Below are positions 1 through 11,146 of a stretch of DNA of 64,000 bases, piece by piece. The position numbers and the translations under genes are program-made. Every line of letters begins with the position of its first letter. The stretch's first letter is position 1. The stretch is from Hamiltosporidium tvaerminnensis (Eukaryota > Microsporidia > Dubosqiidae), in the NCBI GenBank assembly GCA_022605425.2, contig JAKIMF020000007.1, positions 496,001 through 560,000 of the forward strand, in the 5' to 3' direction. The notes beneath the pieces are model-generated. The model saw only the letters and a list, made by a program, of their open reading frames with translations, was not told the origin of the DNA and did not search any database.

Positions 1-2
1 TA

Positions 3-677
3 AAAATCACTTATGATTCTGCAAATAAGCTTTTTCATACTTTTTGTAAGCAAAAAACAAATTTGGGTAGCAATGTTGATGATATTTTAAGAGAGAAAAT
101 GAATAATATTGTAAAAAACAAGAAAATAGAGGATTTACTAGATTTTTGTAAAATTATTCAAACTTTTATTCGTATAAGTTTTGAATTCTATTTGCAAATC
201 GATAACTTTAAACAAGAAGACGCAAAGAATTCAGTAGAAAAACTTATTTCTACTGTGATTGATGGAATGTGTAACGAGTATAATAAAACAAGCAATCAAG
301 AAGAAATTGAGAAAATCAAAACAAAAGCATAAAAAAGCTTAACCGCTGTTTTTTCATACCTTAAATATTGCTGCAAAGAAGTGCTTGAACATTGTAAGAA
401 AGAAAATAATTTTACGCAAAACCACAACAAAAACGATAAATTTGATCCTGAAAATATCAACAAAGATATTGCACTTAAATTGCTCAAAGAAAAAATTATA
501 AAAAATATATCTCCTTTTAAAAAAGATCTTATTAATATTTTAAAATGTTTTTTTATGCGGTTTAAATTCACAGCGGAAGAAATATTTACCGATTATAACT
601 TTATTTTTGCTATTTCGGATTGTTTATTGCGAAACGCCATATCATCTTTAGAAATATTACAACCAATTTTTCAATAA
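3..677 (+). pseudogene. Unknown protein, 3' part, one in-frame stop
   Basis: A reading frame is open from the left window edge to a TAA at 675-677, broken once by TAA at 330-332. The frame is the same on both sides (codons from 63 and 381 are in phase), so this is one gene of more than 220 codons with a single nonsense codon. The product is lysine- and asparagine-rich and alpha-helical in character, with no signal peptide, membrane segment or motif that I recognise. The 5' end lies outside the window. AATAAA overlaps the stop. It could be a recent pseudogene, a sequencing error, or two short ORFs by chance; the long shared frame argues against chance. Confidence 0.5.
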
Positions 678-3600
678 AATGCAATGGATCTATATTTAAT
701 TTCTTCTTGTAATTTATGTATTTGAACAATATAAACCAATTTTTTGTGCCTAAGGTGCAGTGAACATATATCAGAATTGACTTCGAAATGCTGGTTTCGA
801 TGCACCTCTCTTGGTTAGTACATGCTCGTCCTTCCAATGAGAAAGTTTGCGTCGGGCCGACACCTTAAACTATCATGTGAAAACCCAACATCAATCTCAT
901 CTAATTCACGGTTATAGTTCATTCTGGATTCTGCTTCTATATGTAGGAAACTAATAAACAGAAAGAAAATCACAATTCCTGGTAATAAATATAATAGCTA
1001 AAAATATTTCGTTTTTCACGGCTTTCATGCTAGGTTTGATCTTTTGAAATCAAAGAAACATAATTTAATGACTTTTATACATAAACCTAAAGATGATATT
1101 ACCAGAGAATATCACAACAGTACAAATGTGTCAAATTAAATGCGAAAATTATTTTCAGAGACATACAAATATAAAAACGACGGATTCTATCTAAACTTAT
1201 CCCTCGCGAAATTTTGTAAAAATAACTACAAATTATACCAGTCCTAAATTACGTTACATTTTTAATATTCGATCTATAAACCTGCCAAAAATATGGTGAA
1301 CCTGATTATTAACATTCATAACATTGAACCCGATATAATATTCACAGAAAATACCTAAGTGTTAATGAGTAAAAAAGCAAATAATCGGGATTCTTTCTTA
1401 TAAAATTATCGAAGAGATTAAAAGATTTTTATAAAAACCGAAAAGTAAATGAACTTTGTTTTAATTAGTAATTTGGTTGTGCTATCGAGGTTCTTATGTT
1501 GAAATTTGCACTAAAGTAAGCTAAAAAAAAGAAATTTAATATTATAGATGGTAAATTCCCTCAATCATAGGAGTCATTATTCTTATCGATAGTATTTTTA
1601 TAGTAACCTAAGAAAATGATTTGTTTGAGAAAAAAGGGTATAAAACGATTTAAAAGGTGGTGTCCTAGCATATAAGCCTATAAGGTTTGTAAGTTATTAC
1701 TTAAATAATGTTTAGTGAATTATCTACTATATATATTTTAAAAACCTAAATTAATTTCTATAATTTCATTATAATGCAAACCCTACTGAGTAATAGAAGA
1801 GTTAGCACACAAAGCGAATTTTAGATGTGCGATTCAGATGAGCAATTCTAAAAATCCCATATTCGTTCTAAACTTATTTTTTTCAGTGGATAGACAAGCA
1901 CTTTTGTCTTCAAAAACTAAGAATAAGTTGGGAATAAAAAGGTCTAATGATAACCTAATAAAAATGACTGCTAAAAATACAATTGAATACATGAGTCCTT
2001 GAATCTTTCCTATATAAATTATCATTTAAAAGCCTAGAATGACTTGTTAAATTTTTTTTGGGATTATTGAGTAATTAAGAAGGAATTAATAAAGAGTTTT
2101 TAGCTGTTTATATATATTTATTATGCTAATGTCGGGTTTTAGATCTTAATTTCAGTAAAATGAAATATAAAAGCTTGTAATATATAAAATTAAATATTTT
2201 ATACCTGAATAGCTCAACAAAGCAAACTTCTTATATTTATATCATCATTCATTCATATATGTTTGACCAAGTTTAGGCTTTTTTATAAATGTATAAACAA
2301 ATGAAAAATTAGAATGAAATTCTTTTCTGGTATTACAAGTCCTTATGAATAAATTATCTCTTCGAACTGTTTGAAATACCTAAAATGTTGAACAGGATAT
2401 TATTAAGCTATGTTTAAAAAAATTTTTCACCATGCTGGGAGCAGAATTGGCTTGGAGTATATTCGGCTTGTGGTAATAGGCAACTAAAAGAGACTGATAC
2501 TCCATGTTGAGCGTAGAGCTAACAACCCACTCATTAAAACACCCTTGTTACGAAACCTGAAAAAATAAACAAAACCTCTGGAAAAAGACCAGAAAGCTGT
2601 ATTACTAAGAGTGGCAAAGGCTCGTATAGGGTTCTATTGCCAAGAATGTATATGTTTAAAAAAAAATCGCGTATTAGATTGTAATTTTACACCAAATTAA
2701 CTCTAATTTATGTTCTACTTATTGGTATTAACCAAGGAAATCATGTTTGAGTATTTCGATTTTTGATTCTTTTAAAAGTAATTAAAGTGTTGCTTTTTAC
2801 CATAACTTTCTAAAATGAAAATTAAACCTAAATTAAATTTATGCCCGAATAGGCATTGGAGTGGAAACCAAAAGAACGGAAATAAAACGAATAAAACGTT
2901 TTTGGAATGTTTTAATTAACACTTAAGTAGGATTTTGCAAATCATAGTCAAAATCTTCTTATTTTCTTAATTTTTAGAAAATGAATGAGTAGCAAAGTTC
3001 TTAAAAAATTCTAAATGCCATCTTATAAGGGGATTCAAGTTGGTTAACTAGATATTTTTTGAGATTAATTCAAAACAAAAATTACAAGCTATAATAAAGG
3101 ATCTCGTTTCTATAGCATAATAAATCCCTTTTGATTTTATGAAAAATTTGGCTATTTTTGAACAACAATAAAGAAAAGAGAAACATTTAGTCTAAATTAT
3201 GCGTTTTTATCATCTTTGCATCATAAAATGCGTGCTTTAGCAAAAATGATTTTCTTCCTAGCATTTGTTTACCTAGGAATTATATCAGCCTAACTAAAAT
3301 TACTACACGATTCTGTTTGCTTAAATTTTATTCGAATCGACATTTTTTGGCTTTTAAAATAATTACTTGAAAAAACATTCAACCAATAATTCTGTTTTTA
3401 TTTACGTATATAAATTTGCATGCAAATAGTGTCTTAATATATTAATTTCTCTTGTTAAGATGCATGTTTTAGTGCATAACTCAAATATTACTCATCCGAA
3501 AGTTAATGTGTTGGAATCATGCTTAAATAGTAAGGAATATTAAAGCATCGAATTCTATTTAATTAAGTAAATATTAAAAGATTGCATGGTTAATACACTA

Positions 3601-4285
3601 CATTATTAGGAGCGATCTAATTTTTAAAATGCTTGTATCAAATAAAAATTTTTCATAGAACATTCCACAGATTAATTTTAGAATATATTAGAAATATTAA
3701 TTCCCTTAACAATCCCATATAAGTTAAATATTGCTCAACAGAATAGGCAAGACCTACCAAACTTTCCTGCATTTATATGTTCGAAAATTCAGCAAAAATT
3801 ATCTTGTTTTACTTTAACGAATTCATTTATTTTAAATTTAAAAATGTTAGACCCAAACTTTTGCAACAAAAAAATCAAACTAGTCTTTTTCCTTGAAATA
3901 TTCAATTTTAAGAGATTATAAAATCGGTTTTTGTTACTTTTATCTTGTTCATTTTGCTTTTGAATATGCTTCGTTCAGCTTAAAAACATCTTCTCATTCT
4001 TAATTCACCTCGATTTAGATGTTTGTTTCTTAACTATCCAGATTTGCTAAGCTTTAATCTTGATATTAGAATTAATTTAAAAATTATTTTTCTATTAAAT
4101 TGAAATTGTAGATATTTATTTTACTTTTGTTTCATTTAAGCTTCGGTTTGTATTCTTTTTGATTGATATACTTAAATCAGAGTAAAAGAACCTCTTTTTT
4201 CTAATTAAGCTCTAATTCAGTTTTACTGCCAATAAAGCTAAATATATATTGATTTTGTTCTTCTAAAATATAATATATTATCTAG
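678..4285. other. AT-rich intergenic DNA, no gene seen
   Basis: About 3.6 kb with stops in all frames. A GC-richer patch at about 740-900 reads as broken protein-like sequence on the minus strand, but I cannot identify it. A second patch at 2430-2650 is listed separately. Nothing else is supportable. Confidence 0.5.
2430..2650 (+). repeat. GC-richer patch, possible LINE 5' leader
   Basis: A locally GC-richer stretch without an ORF. Its wording (gcttgtggtaataggcaact; acccttgttacgaaacctg) resembles the 5' leader of arthropod LINEs of the kind whose 3' half lies at 9980-11146. This rests on remembered similarity only, so it is weak. Confidence 0.22.
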
Positions 4286-4370
4286 ATCAGGGGTCTCTAA
4301 AACTACCGCCCATGGATTATTTTTATTCGGGTTGCGGCGACATTTTTCTGGCTCGCTGCGATTTTTTTTA
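4286..4370 (+). mobile_element. hAT-type terminal inverted repeat (solo end)
   Basis: The stretch begins CAGGGGTCTCTAAAACTACC and continues with CCCATGGA and GGGTTGCGGCGACA, which fits the CAGGGGT...AAACTA...GCCC pattern of animal hAT transposon ends. No transposase follows and no partner end was found. A solo end or MITE remnant is likely. A decayed hAT transposase lies at 37690-39420, but I cannot show that the two belong together. Confidence 0.4.
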
Positions 4371-4926
4371 AATAAGGAAATTAAATAAAAAAATATGGAT
4401 AAATAATACAAAATAAATTGCAATTATAGACAATTAGGGCATGAATTTGTAATACAAAGAAGATTCATAGAGTTTTCATTATTTTTTGAAACTAACAATT
4501 ATTTTTTTATATTATATGCTAAAAAATTAACATGAATTAACAAAATACATATGACATGATTTATTAGTAATGAGAGTGATGTATTTGAGATTTCACAGGG
4601 ATGATTTGTTGAAATTGTAGAGTAAATTTAGAAGTAGAAATTATCAGTAACGACTTCAAGTACTTATCTGTTAATTTAGATCTGTAAATGTTTTTTGTAT
4701 ATTTACCTTAGAGGATGCTTCTTCGAAAAAAAACGGTAAATCCGAAAGCGGAAATAAAACTTTGAGAAAAATTATGAACGTGATTGAATTGCTTGTCTGG
4801 AAGACTCTTATAAAATTTCAGCTATTTATGTGTCTATTTTTATCTAGAAATATCGTTAATATAAATGTTTATTTTTATGAACATTTAAATGAAGTTTTAA
4901 AAATTTGATTTAAAAATATTCATAAT
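4371..4926. other. AT-rich spacer
   Basis: No ORF or repeat recognised. It ends in ATAAT (4922-4926), the left target-site duplication of the next element. Confidence 0.6.
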
Positions 4927-7043
4927 TGTCACGGGCCAATAAACCACCACCCCCTCATGTCCAATAGAACCCCGTTATTTTCTATACATTTTTAATCTTG
5001 ATAGCAGCACCCTTTATTTTTTCATATAGCCTTTTAAGTTCTATATCCTTATAACCCATTTATTCCCTTTATTGGTATAAACTTTCCTATTTTAGTTTTC
5101 TTTCCAATATTTCATATCCATCCTTTTTTAAAATTCCTTTTGTATAAACAATAGAAGGTGTTAAATATGAATAAAATATCCAATAAAATTTATATCTTTC
5201 TTTTCAGTTCTTTTTATGCTTCTTTCAGTTTTTTGCATTTGTTAGTATTTGTAAAGCAAAATTTTGTTGTAGAATTTGATACAGGCAATAAACAACGTAA
5301 CATTGTATATAAATTAATTTAAAGCTTTCATATTATTTGTTTTTTTACCAAGTATTCAATTTATATATACATAAAAATATAATGTAATTAGAATGCCAAA
5401 GATTGTAAGTTGTAACAATAGGCAAGAAAAATAAATTTTTGCAACAAATTTAAAAACCGGTCAGTATCCAGCTGAGCATTCCAAAGAAGAAAATAAGTTG
5501 TTTAAGCAGAACATTTTACTTTGCCCGGAACTGATATTTGTTTTAAAAGGCGGGATCATCTAATAAGAGCCGTTTTTGGATTTGAAACGGCCTTGATTGA
5601 ACAAATTATTGAAACACAACATGCTGTTGAACATTTCGGTTGAATAAAATGATGGCTTTGATTGTACAAAAATACTATGGTATTCTCAAGGCATACATAA
5701 AAGAGTATGTAAAAGACTGTGAAGTGTAGTCGATTTAATTCTCTAAAAACAAATCAGCCAATATATATAAATCATATTAGCAAAAAATATGATGTTTTTA
5801 AGATGGATTGTGTAGATCTCGAGAGATACTGTGATTAAAATGATAAATATAGCTGAATTATTAATGTAATCGACACATACACCAAACATCTTGCTGCTTT
5901 AAGCTGATTAATAAAACTTCGGAATTAGTAAGAGATTCATAAAAATTTTTATTTGACAACTTTGGTGTCCCGGTGGCAATACAATCCGATAACGGTCGAT
6001 AGTTTAAAAATACACTACTTGAAGCCTTTTTAACAAATCTTAACATCAAAATTATACATGGAAGACCACGCAATCTAAAGGCGCAAGGTCAAGTGGAACG
6101 TGTAAATCAAACCATAAAAAGATGGCTAGCGAAGAAACTGCATGAAACAGGAGGAATAAGGATAACGGAACATCTTAATAATGTTTTTTGTGTCCATAAC
6201 ATAACAATACATAGTGCAACAAACAAATCTCCATTTATGCTTTTCTTCGGACAACCAGGTTTTAACAATCCACTTTCTAGAAGCATAGTAGTTGAAAACG
6301 AAGCCAAAACGATAGTGCATTCTATTATTATAGATCCTGATATAGTTTTTTCGAAGAAAAGGCAGCAGATACATAATGAATCCTGGAAATCGCCTCGGAT
6401 GTACATTAAGAATTTACTGAAACGTTAACGACCACAACCACTATAATAGCTGATGATCTTGAAATCGATAGTAAAATTTGTTCGGAGGTGGCTAAGAATT
6501 TTAAAAATTATAGAGAAAGAATTATAGAAAGCAATAATTCGAATAAACTCAAGAGAGATTTGTCTACAGAAGATCAAGTTTTGATAAAAAAAAAGACTTC
6601 GATATGAATACTAAAACTAAAAGAGTGCCTTTTGACTCTTTTTACGATAATTCGGTCTTTACAGTTACCGCTATTTTGATGAGCAACATGATTGAAGTAA
6701 AAAACAATGATGGTGACACAAGAACAGTTTTTGGAACCGTAATAAAACGTGTTTAATTTAGTTTACTTTTCAACTATTATAGGCATTTTTTATTATTTAA
6801 GTATTACTGTTAAAGTTTTTATTCTTAGTCTGGCAAAACTTGAAATATTTTTTCCGGCGAAATTCAAGTTAAAAACTATATAAGCACTTTTTAAAGAGAC
6901 CCCCCATTAAATTAAGGGAAAAAATCACTTCCTTTTTTCAAATATATGGCCTTTAGGTAAAATATATGACAATAACGGGGCTTTATAAATTATATGAAAT
7001 AACGGCGTTCTATTAAACATGGGCGGTTTAGTGGGCCGTGACA
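4927..7043 (+). mobile_element. Ginger-type DNA transposon, full-length ends
   Basis: The left end starts TGTCACGGGCCAATAAACC and the right end is its imperfect inverse, ending GGTTTAGTGGGCCGTGACA. Both ends share an inner block around CCCGTTATTT. The element is flanked by a perfect 5-bp direct repeat, ATAAT (4922-4926 and 7044-7048), and encodes a retrovirus/Ty3-like integrase with no LTRs, gag or reverse transcriptase. Short inverted termini beginning TGT, a 4-5 bp target duplication and an integrase-type DDE gene are the marks of Ginger DNA transposons. The 2.1-kb element is inactive because its gene is broken. It is related to the larger element at 30682-34080. Confidence 0.75.
5790..6756 (+). 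pseudogene. Ginger-type integrase, decayed
   Basis: A DDE integrase core can be read in one direction across several frames and stops. The DCVDL-like block (about 5805-5825) precedes NVIDTYTK (about 5860), then AIQSDNGR (about 5975), IIHGRPRN and AQGQVERVNQ (about 6050-6110), and an intact stretch at 6093-6428 with WLAKKLHETGG and HNITIHSATNKSPFMLFFGQ. These supply the two Asp and the Glu of the rve family. After more breaks, a 50-codon C-terminal ORF (6604-6756) starts MNTKTKR and contains YDNSVFTVTAI, the small beta-rich integrase tail also seen at 30951-31148. It cuts and joins transposon ends in the nucleus in the family; this copy cannot be functional. Confidence 0.75.
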
Positions 7044-7099
7044 ATAATTAATTGTTTTTTCAATACATTAAAATAACCTAAAACACTTTAAAACCATCA

Positions 7100-7620
7100 A
7101 AAGATACACCGAAGTTTATTATTATAAACTCGATCTTTTCTTGTAATACAATCTGATAGCAGTTGATATTTTGAATTTTTTTTTTGAACTGCTATTAAGT
7201 TGCTTCTGAATCAAAGTTATACATGGGAGGCCACACAAGCTAAAAGCACCAAGTCAACTAGAAAATGTAAAACGAATTAAAAATTTATCTAGAAAAGAAA
7301 TTTCACGAAACAGGGAGAAGAAATATCGATTGAGTTTTACATTGGTATTGGCTATGCAAAATAACAGTATAAGGAGCAAAAAACAAATCAGAATTTATGT
7401 TTTATTTGAGGCAACTGGGTTCTAATAATCTACATTCCGAATGCCTAATATTGAGAACGAAGCAGGTATGATAGCATCTTTCATTCACCTAAGTTTTGTT
7501 TCTGTTATTAGATATTAAAAATAAGACAATGGCTAGTGGATCTTAAAGATCGCCTCAGATAGAGAATAAATAACCAATCGAACAGTATCGCAATAATTTT
7601 ACGAATAACTCATAATATTG
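7100..7620 (+). pseudogene. Second integrase fragment, heavily decayed
   Basis: Just beyond the right end of the first Ginger-type element, broken frames repeat the same order of words: IQSDS (about 7150), a tryptophan-containing HGRP-like block (about 7225), then EKKFHETG (about 7300), which parallels AKKLHETGG in the intact stretch upstream. The catalytic residues are mostly lost. It is a separate, older copy and not a duplication of the neighbour, because the sequence has drifted much further. No ends were found. Confidence 0.45.
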
Positions 7621-8539
7621 AGAACATTAAAAAATTTCTGCTGAGCTTGCAAGTTTTTCCAAGACTACAAAAAGCGAATCATAAAGAACGAAAACCCGAT
7701 TAATCTCGAATTATTGTCTTTTAAAGTTCAGTGTTTAAATTTAAAAGACTTGAAAATAAATATTGAGACGAATAGACTCATTTTGACCTTTTTTAAGATT
7801 ATTCTGTTTTCAGGTAGACTGCTATTTGTAAACAATTTAACTAAATAAATAGTGAAATTGATATTAGGACAGTATACGATGACATAAAAAAGCATATTCA
7901 AGTTTATTTTTTTTATTTTTGAAATATTGGTATAAAATTATAACAGAATTTTTGGACGGAAGTTCAAATATACAACTATAGGAGTATTTTTTAAATGATG
8001 AGCCTCATTAACTGTCGAAACCATTCCAAAAACAAATTAAAAAAATATAAAAATATAATTAAATAAATCAATTTTTTTTGTTTAAATTCATGTTTTAGTG
8101 GAAAAAAATATATTGTTTTTTTATCAGGTAAAAATCTTATCAAACTGAAATGGATTGCGACAAATATGGAAGTAATGACTTAAAAACTTTGCAATTACAG
8201 GAAATTTATCACCCGATATGAATTATGAACAGAAAATATGGTTTTAAAAACGAACCGTCGATGTATAACATCAAAAATTGGTATGTATATACAGAAGTGG
8301 TTGGCAACGTCATCAAAACATTTATAGCGGATGATGATAACCGAGCGCAAGCCAAAATTTTTGATTGTAATATCGTTCTAGTCATATTGGTATAAAAAAT
8401 ATACACCAGGAAATCATAAGAAAATACTACAGGTCTAAATGAGAGTGAACAGTGGTGTTCGTTAAAATATGCAAATATTTCCAGAATTAACAGCCTTTGA
8501 AGCTAACTGATGCGATTCAGAAGATAACTGCAAATTTTC

Positions 8540-9430
8540 GTTGGAAAAAAATTAGACTGAGTTTGTTGATATACGGAAATACCCTAAAGATGGTGCCAGT
8601 TATAGATGAATCTTAGACATTCTGGATGTAGACTCTAAGTTTTTATTTGACTACCAACGAAAACAAAGCCAGTAGTTGGTGTTGCAAATGCGCTTAAAAA
8701 TCTTATTTTCCTCGAAAGTGCCATCTAATATTCTACAAACGAATAATAAAAAGATTTTTGTAAGAGAACAAATAAAACAAATATTTGTTGATCACAACGT
8801 TTCTTAATTACAGTAAGAGAAAGGCATCCAAAAAATCACGGACAGGTTGCGAGCTGTAACCAGACAATTGAACCAAGTTTTCTATAAATATAAGAACATC
8901 TAACCAAAAACGATTCGATTAATAAAAAAATTGTACTTTGCTACAATTAGACCTGAAACTGTGCGATAAACGTAACTCCGAGGCATTTAGAGGTCTTGGA
9001 GGCAAGAATGATATTGAATACGAGAAGACCTATTTAATGAAGAACTTTCTTCAACCTTTAAAATAAATTCATATCTCGAAAATACAGACCAAAATATCGA
9101 AATGTTGTTTGATGAAGATCAAGTAGCTGTTGAGAATAAAAGATCCAGTAAAAATGATATGGTTCCACCGCTTTAACATAAATATCAGAACAAATATGTA
9201 GCTTGTATGAAAAATGAAGCGAAGGCCCACTTATTTCGTTCAAAATTGTATCTTAGGGATGTGGGCTATTAAAGAGAGATTTCGAGAATAATCAAATGAC
9301 TAACAAAGGCGAAATTATTGCCTTCTGTGAGGAAAAACTTCGGAAAGTTTTTACTAGAAGCGGCATTGACAATGCTTAAGTAGAATGTGCGCAATCAGAA
9401 AATTGTTTACAAAAATCGTATTTAAAAGTA
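8540..9430 (+). pseudogene. Third integrase, different lineage, decayed
   Basis: Read across frames, this gives VDIRKYPKDGASYR, then DVDSKFLFDY (about 8625-8660), then NILQTNNKKIFV where QTDNGKEF is expected (about 8730), RHPKNHGQVASCNQTI where the catalytic Glu is expected (about 8825-8870), and a C-terminal part with YVACMKNEAKAHLF (about 9190) and VRKNFGKFL (about 9330). The second Asp and the Glu have been replaced, so it is dead. The C-terminal part is homologous to 34530-34850, which means this family is dispersed. It differs from the first integrase in the core motifs, so I treat it as another lineage. Confidence 0.6.
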
Positions 9431-9895
9431 TCATTATGATGAAATATCTTATATTGCAAGAAAATAAAGGATCAAAACATCTTTTCTTAACATATATCGT
9501 TTACAGCTTTAGTCGCAATATTTTTCATTTTTTTTGAATTTAGCTTCTCAATGACTGTTTTTTTGATTTTCTACTTAATTTATTTCCTAAACTAAAAAAA
9601 TAAAAAAATGTTAAACGATCAAAAAATGTTTTTAAGAAGAATTAGAGGGAATAAATGAATTTGGTACTATTAAATCGAGATAATATATTGCTTTTAGAGC
9701 TCGGTATGAAAGTTTTTTGTGGAATGGCTAATAGTTGTGGAATAGGTTCAACATTAAATTTTTAACAATACTACCTTTTTTCAAATATATGCTGGCTTTA
9801 AGTTGGTATATATGGGAAATAACCCAGGATATAAAATATTATATCAAATATAGAGAGGTGGATGTATAGGAAGTAAAGGGAATATATTAGAAAAT

Positions 9896-9920
9896 TGTAG
9901 GATTTATTGGTCCGTGGAAA
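9896..9920 (+). repeat. Possible right terminal repeat of third integrase element
   Basis: The reverse complement reads CCACGGACCAATAAATCC, close to the CACGGGCCAATAAACC of the intact Ginger-type end at 4930. It probably marks the right end of the element carrying the third integrase. The left end was not found. Confidence 0.4.
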
Positions 9921-9979
9921 TCAATGAGGCATGTTAATAATTCACCGAAAATATCAATGCGGCTACCGGAAAAATGGAT

Positions 9980-11146
9980 CGACACCTGACCTGATCTATA
10001 CCCCAAAACAAATTCTAGAAAAAACATGGGAATATAAGATAAGTACCCACCATCTCTTTAAAGACTTCCAGCAAGCATATTAAAAAGCCAAAAAAAATAC
10101 TTTACAGAGCCATGAAAGAATTTGGCCTTCTCCTAAATTGGTTAGATTGACTAAAATGACGATGTTTGGATCGAATTGCAGAATCAGAGTATGTCGATTC
10201 TATCAGAATCAGTTGGAAAATTTAAGGGTCTAAATCAGTGAGAAGACTGGCGTGTCTACTGTTTAATTTAGGCCAGGAGAATGTAGCCTGTGACTTAGGC
10301 CTACAGGTAGGAGGTCACATATTTAACGATAAAATTCAAATTCTAGCGTACGCCGATGATGTTGATTTTATTGCAAAATCAGAAGCTAGTCTGCAAGGAG
10401 CGTATATAGCCTTGGAATCCGCAGCCAAGAAGATGTCCTGAATTATTAACATCCGCAAGCCCAAATATATGACATTTAGTAATGACCGAAGACTCCAACA
10501 ATTTGAAGACTGGGATATAGCTTTGAAAAAGTAGATTATTTTGTTTATTTAGGAACCCGAATAGATGCAACCAACAGCAGCTCTAAATAAATTGAACGAA
10601 GAATTCAGACGGCGAACAAGTGCTACTACAGTCTCTTCAACACTTTGAGTCCAAGCTCGTTAATGGGAAGGAAAATTCATGCTCTACAAAACGCTGCCAA
10701 GACCTGTTCTTATGTTTGAATCAGAATTTCGGGTTGTTAAGAAGACTGATGAGCAAAGACTAGCAGTGTTCGAAAGAAAAATACTGAATCATATTTAGGA
10801 ACCTGTAGAAGAGAAGGGCAGGTTGAAAAAACGAACAGCTGGAAATTTTACACCGAATTAAAGGATATGCTAGTGGTGGGCTTAGTCTGTCTAAACAGCT
10901 CCGTTGAGTAGAACACTTGCTAAAATAAGGCAACATCGCATACCTTCCAAATTTTTGAACCATATACCTGTCGGAAAAAGAAATCTGCGAAGATCTAAGA
11001 CTTGCTGGATCGATCAAATCAAAAAGATCGCCCGACTTCTGGGACTAGAGGACTGGTGGAATGTGATGCTGGAAATAGACGCTTCAGCGACATTGCTGAA
11101 GTTAAGCCAAGGCGATTGCAGGGCTGATGCGCCTGGGATAAAATAA
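9980..11146 (+). pseudogene. Arthropod-type LINE reverse transcriptase, 3' half, decayed
   Basis: Consecutive reverse-transcriptase landmarks appear in order across several frames: YTPKQILEKTWEYK and THHLFKDFQQAY (10010-10080, the F-D-F-x-x-A-Y block), LACLLFNLGQENV (about 10250), the catalytic ILAYADDVDFIAKSE (about 10340-10385), VDYFVYLGTRIDATNSSSK (about 10530-10590), FERKILNHI (about 10770), and the C-terminal RRSKTCWIDQIKKIA (about 10990). This order is typical of Jockey/I-like LINEs abundant in arthropods. Frameshifts and stops abound, so it is not functional. The 5' half is absent nearby unless 2430-2650 belongs to it. Transfer from an arthropod host is plausible but not shown. Confidence 0.75.

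Noticed and set aside
296-837. Minus-strand frames at 296-571 and 610-837
   Set aside because: The first is antisense to the better plus-strand frame at 3-677; the second overlaps its end and has no supporting feature.
6107-6406. Two minus-strand frames of 99 and 82 codons
   Set aside because: They are antisense to the intact integrase stretch at 6093-6428.
4927-7043. Ty3/gypsy LTR retrotransposon
   Set aside because: The integrase is retrovirus-like, but the termini are short inverted repeats and no LTR, gag, protease or reverse transcriptase is present.
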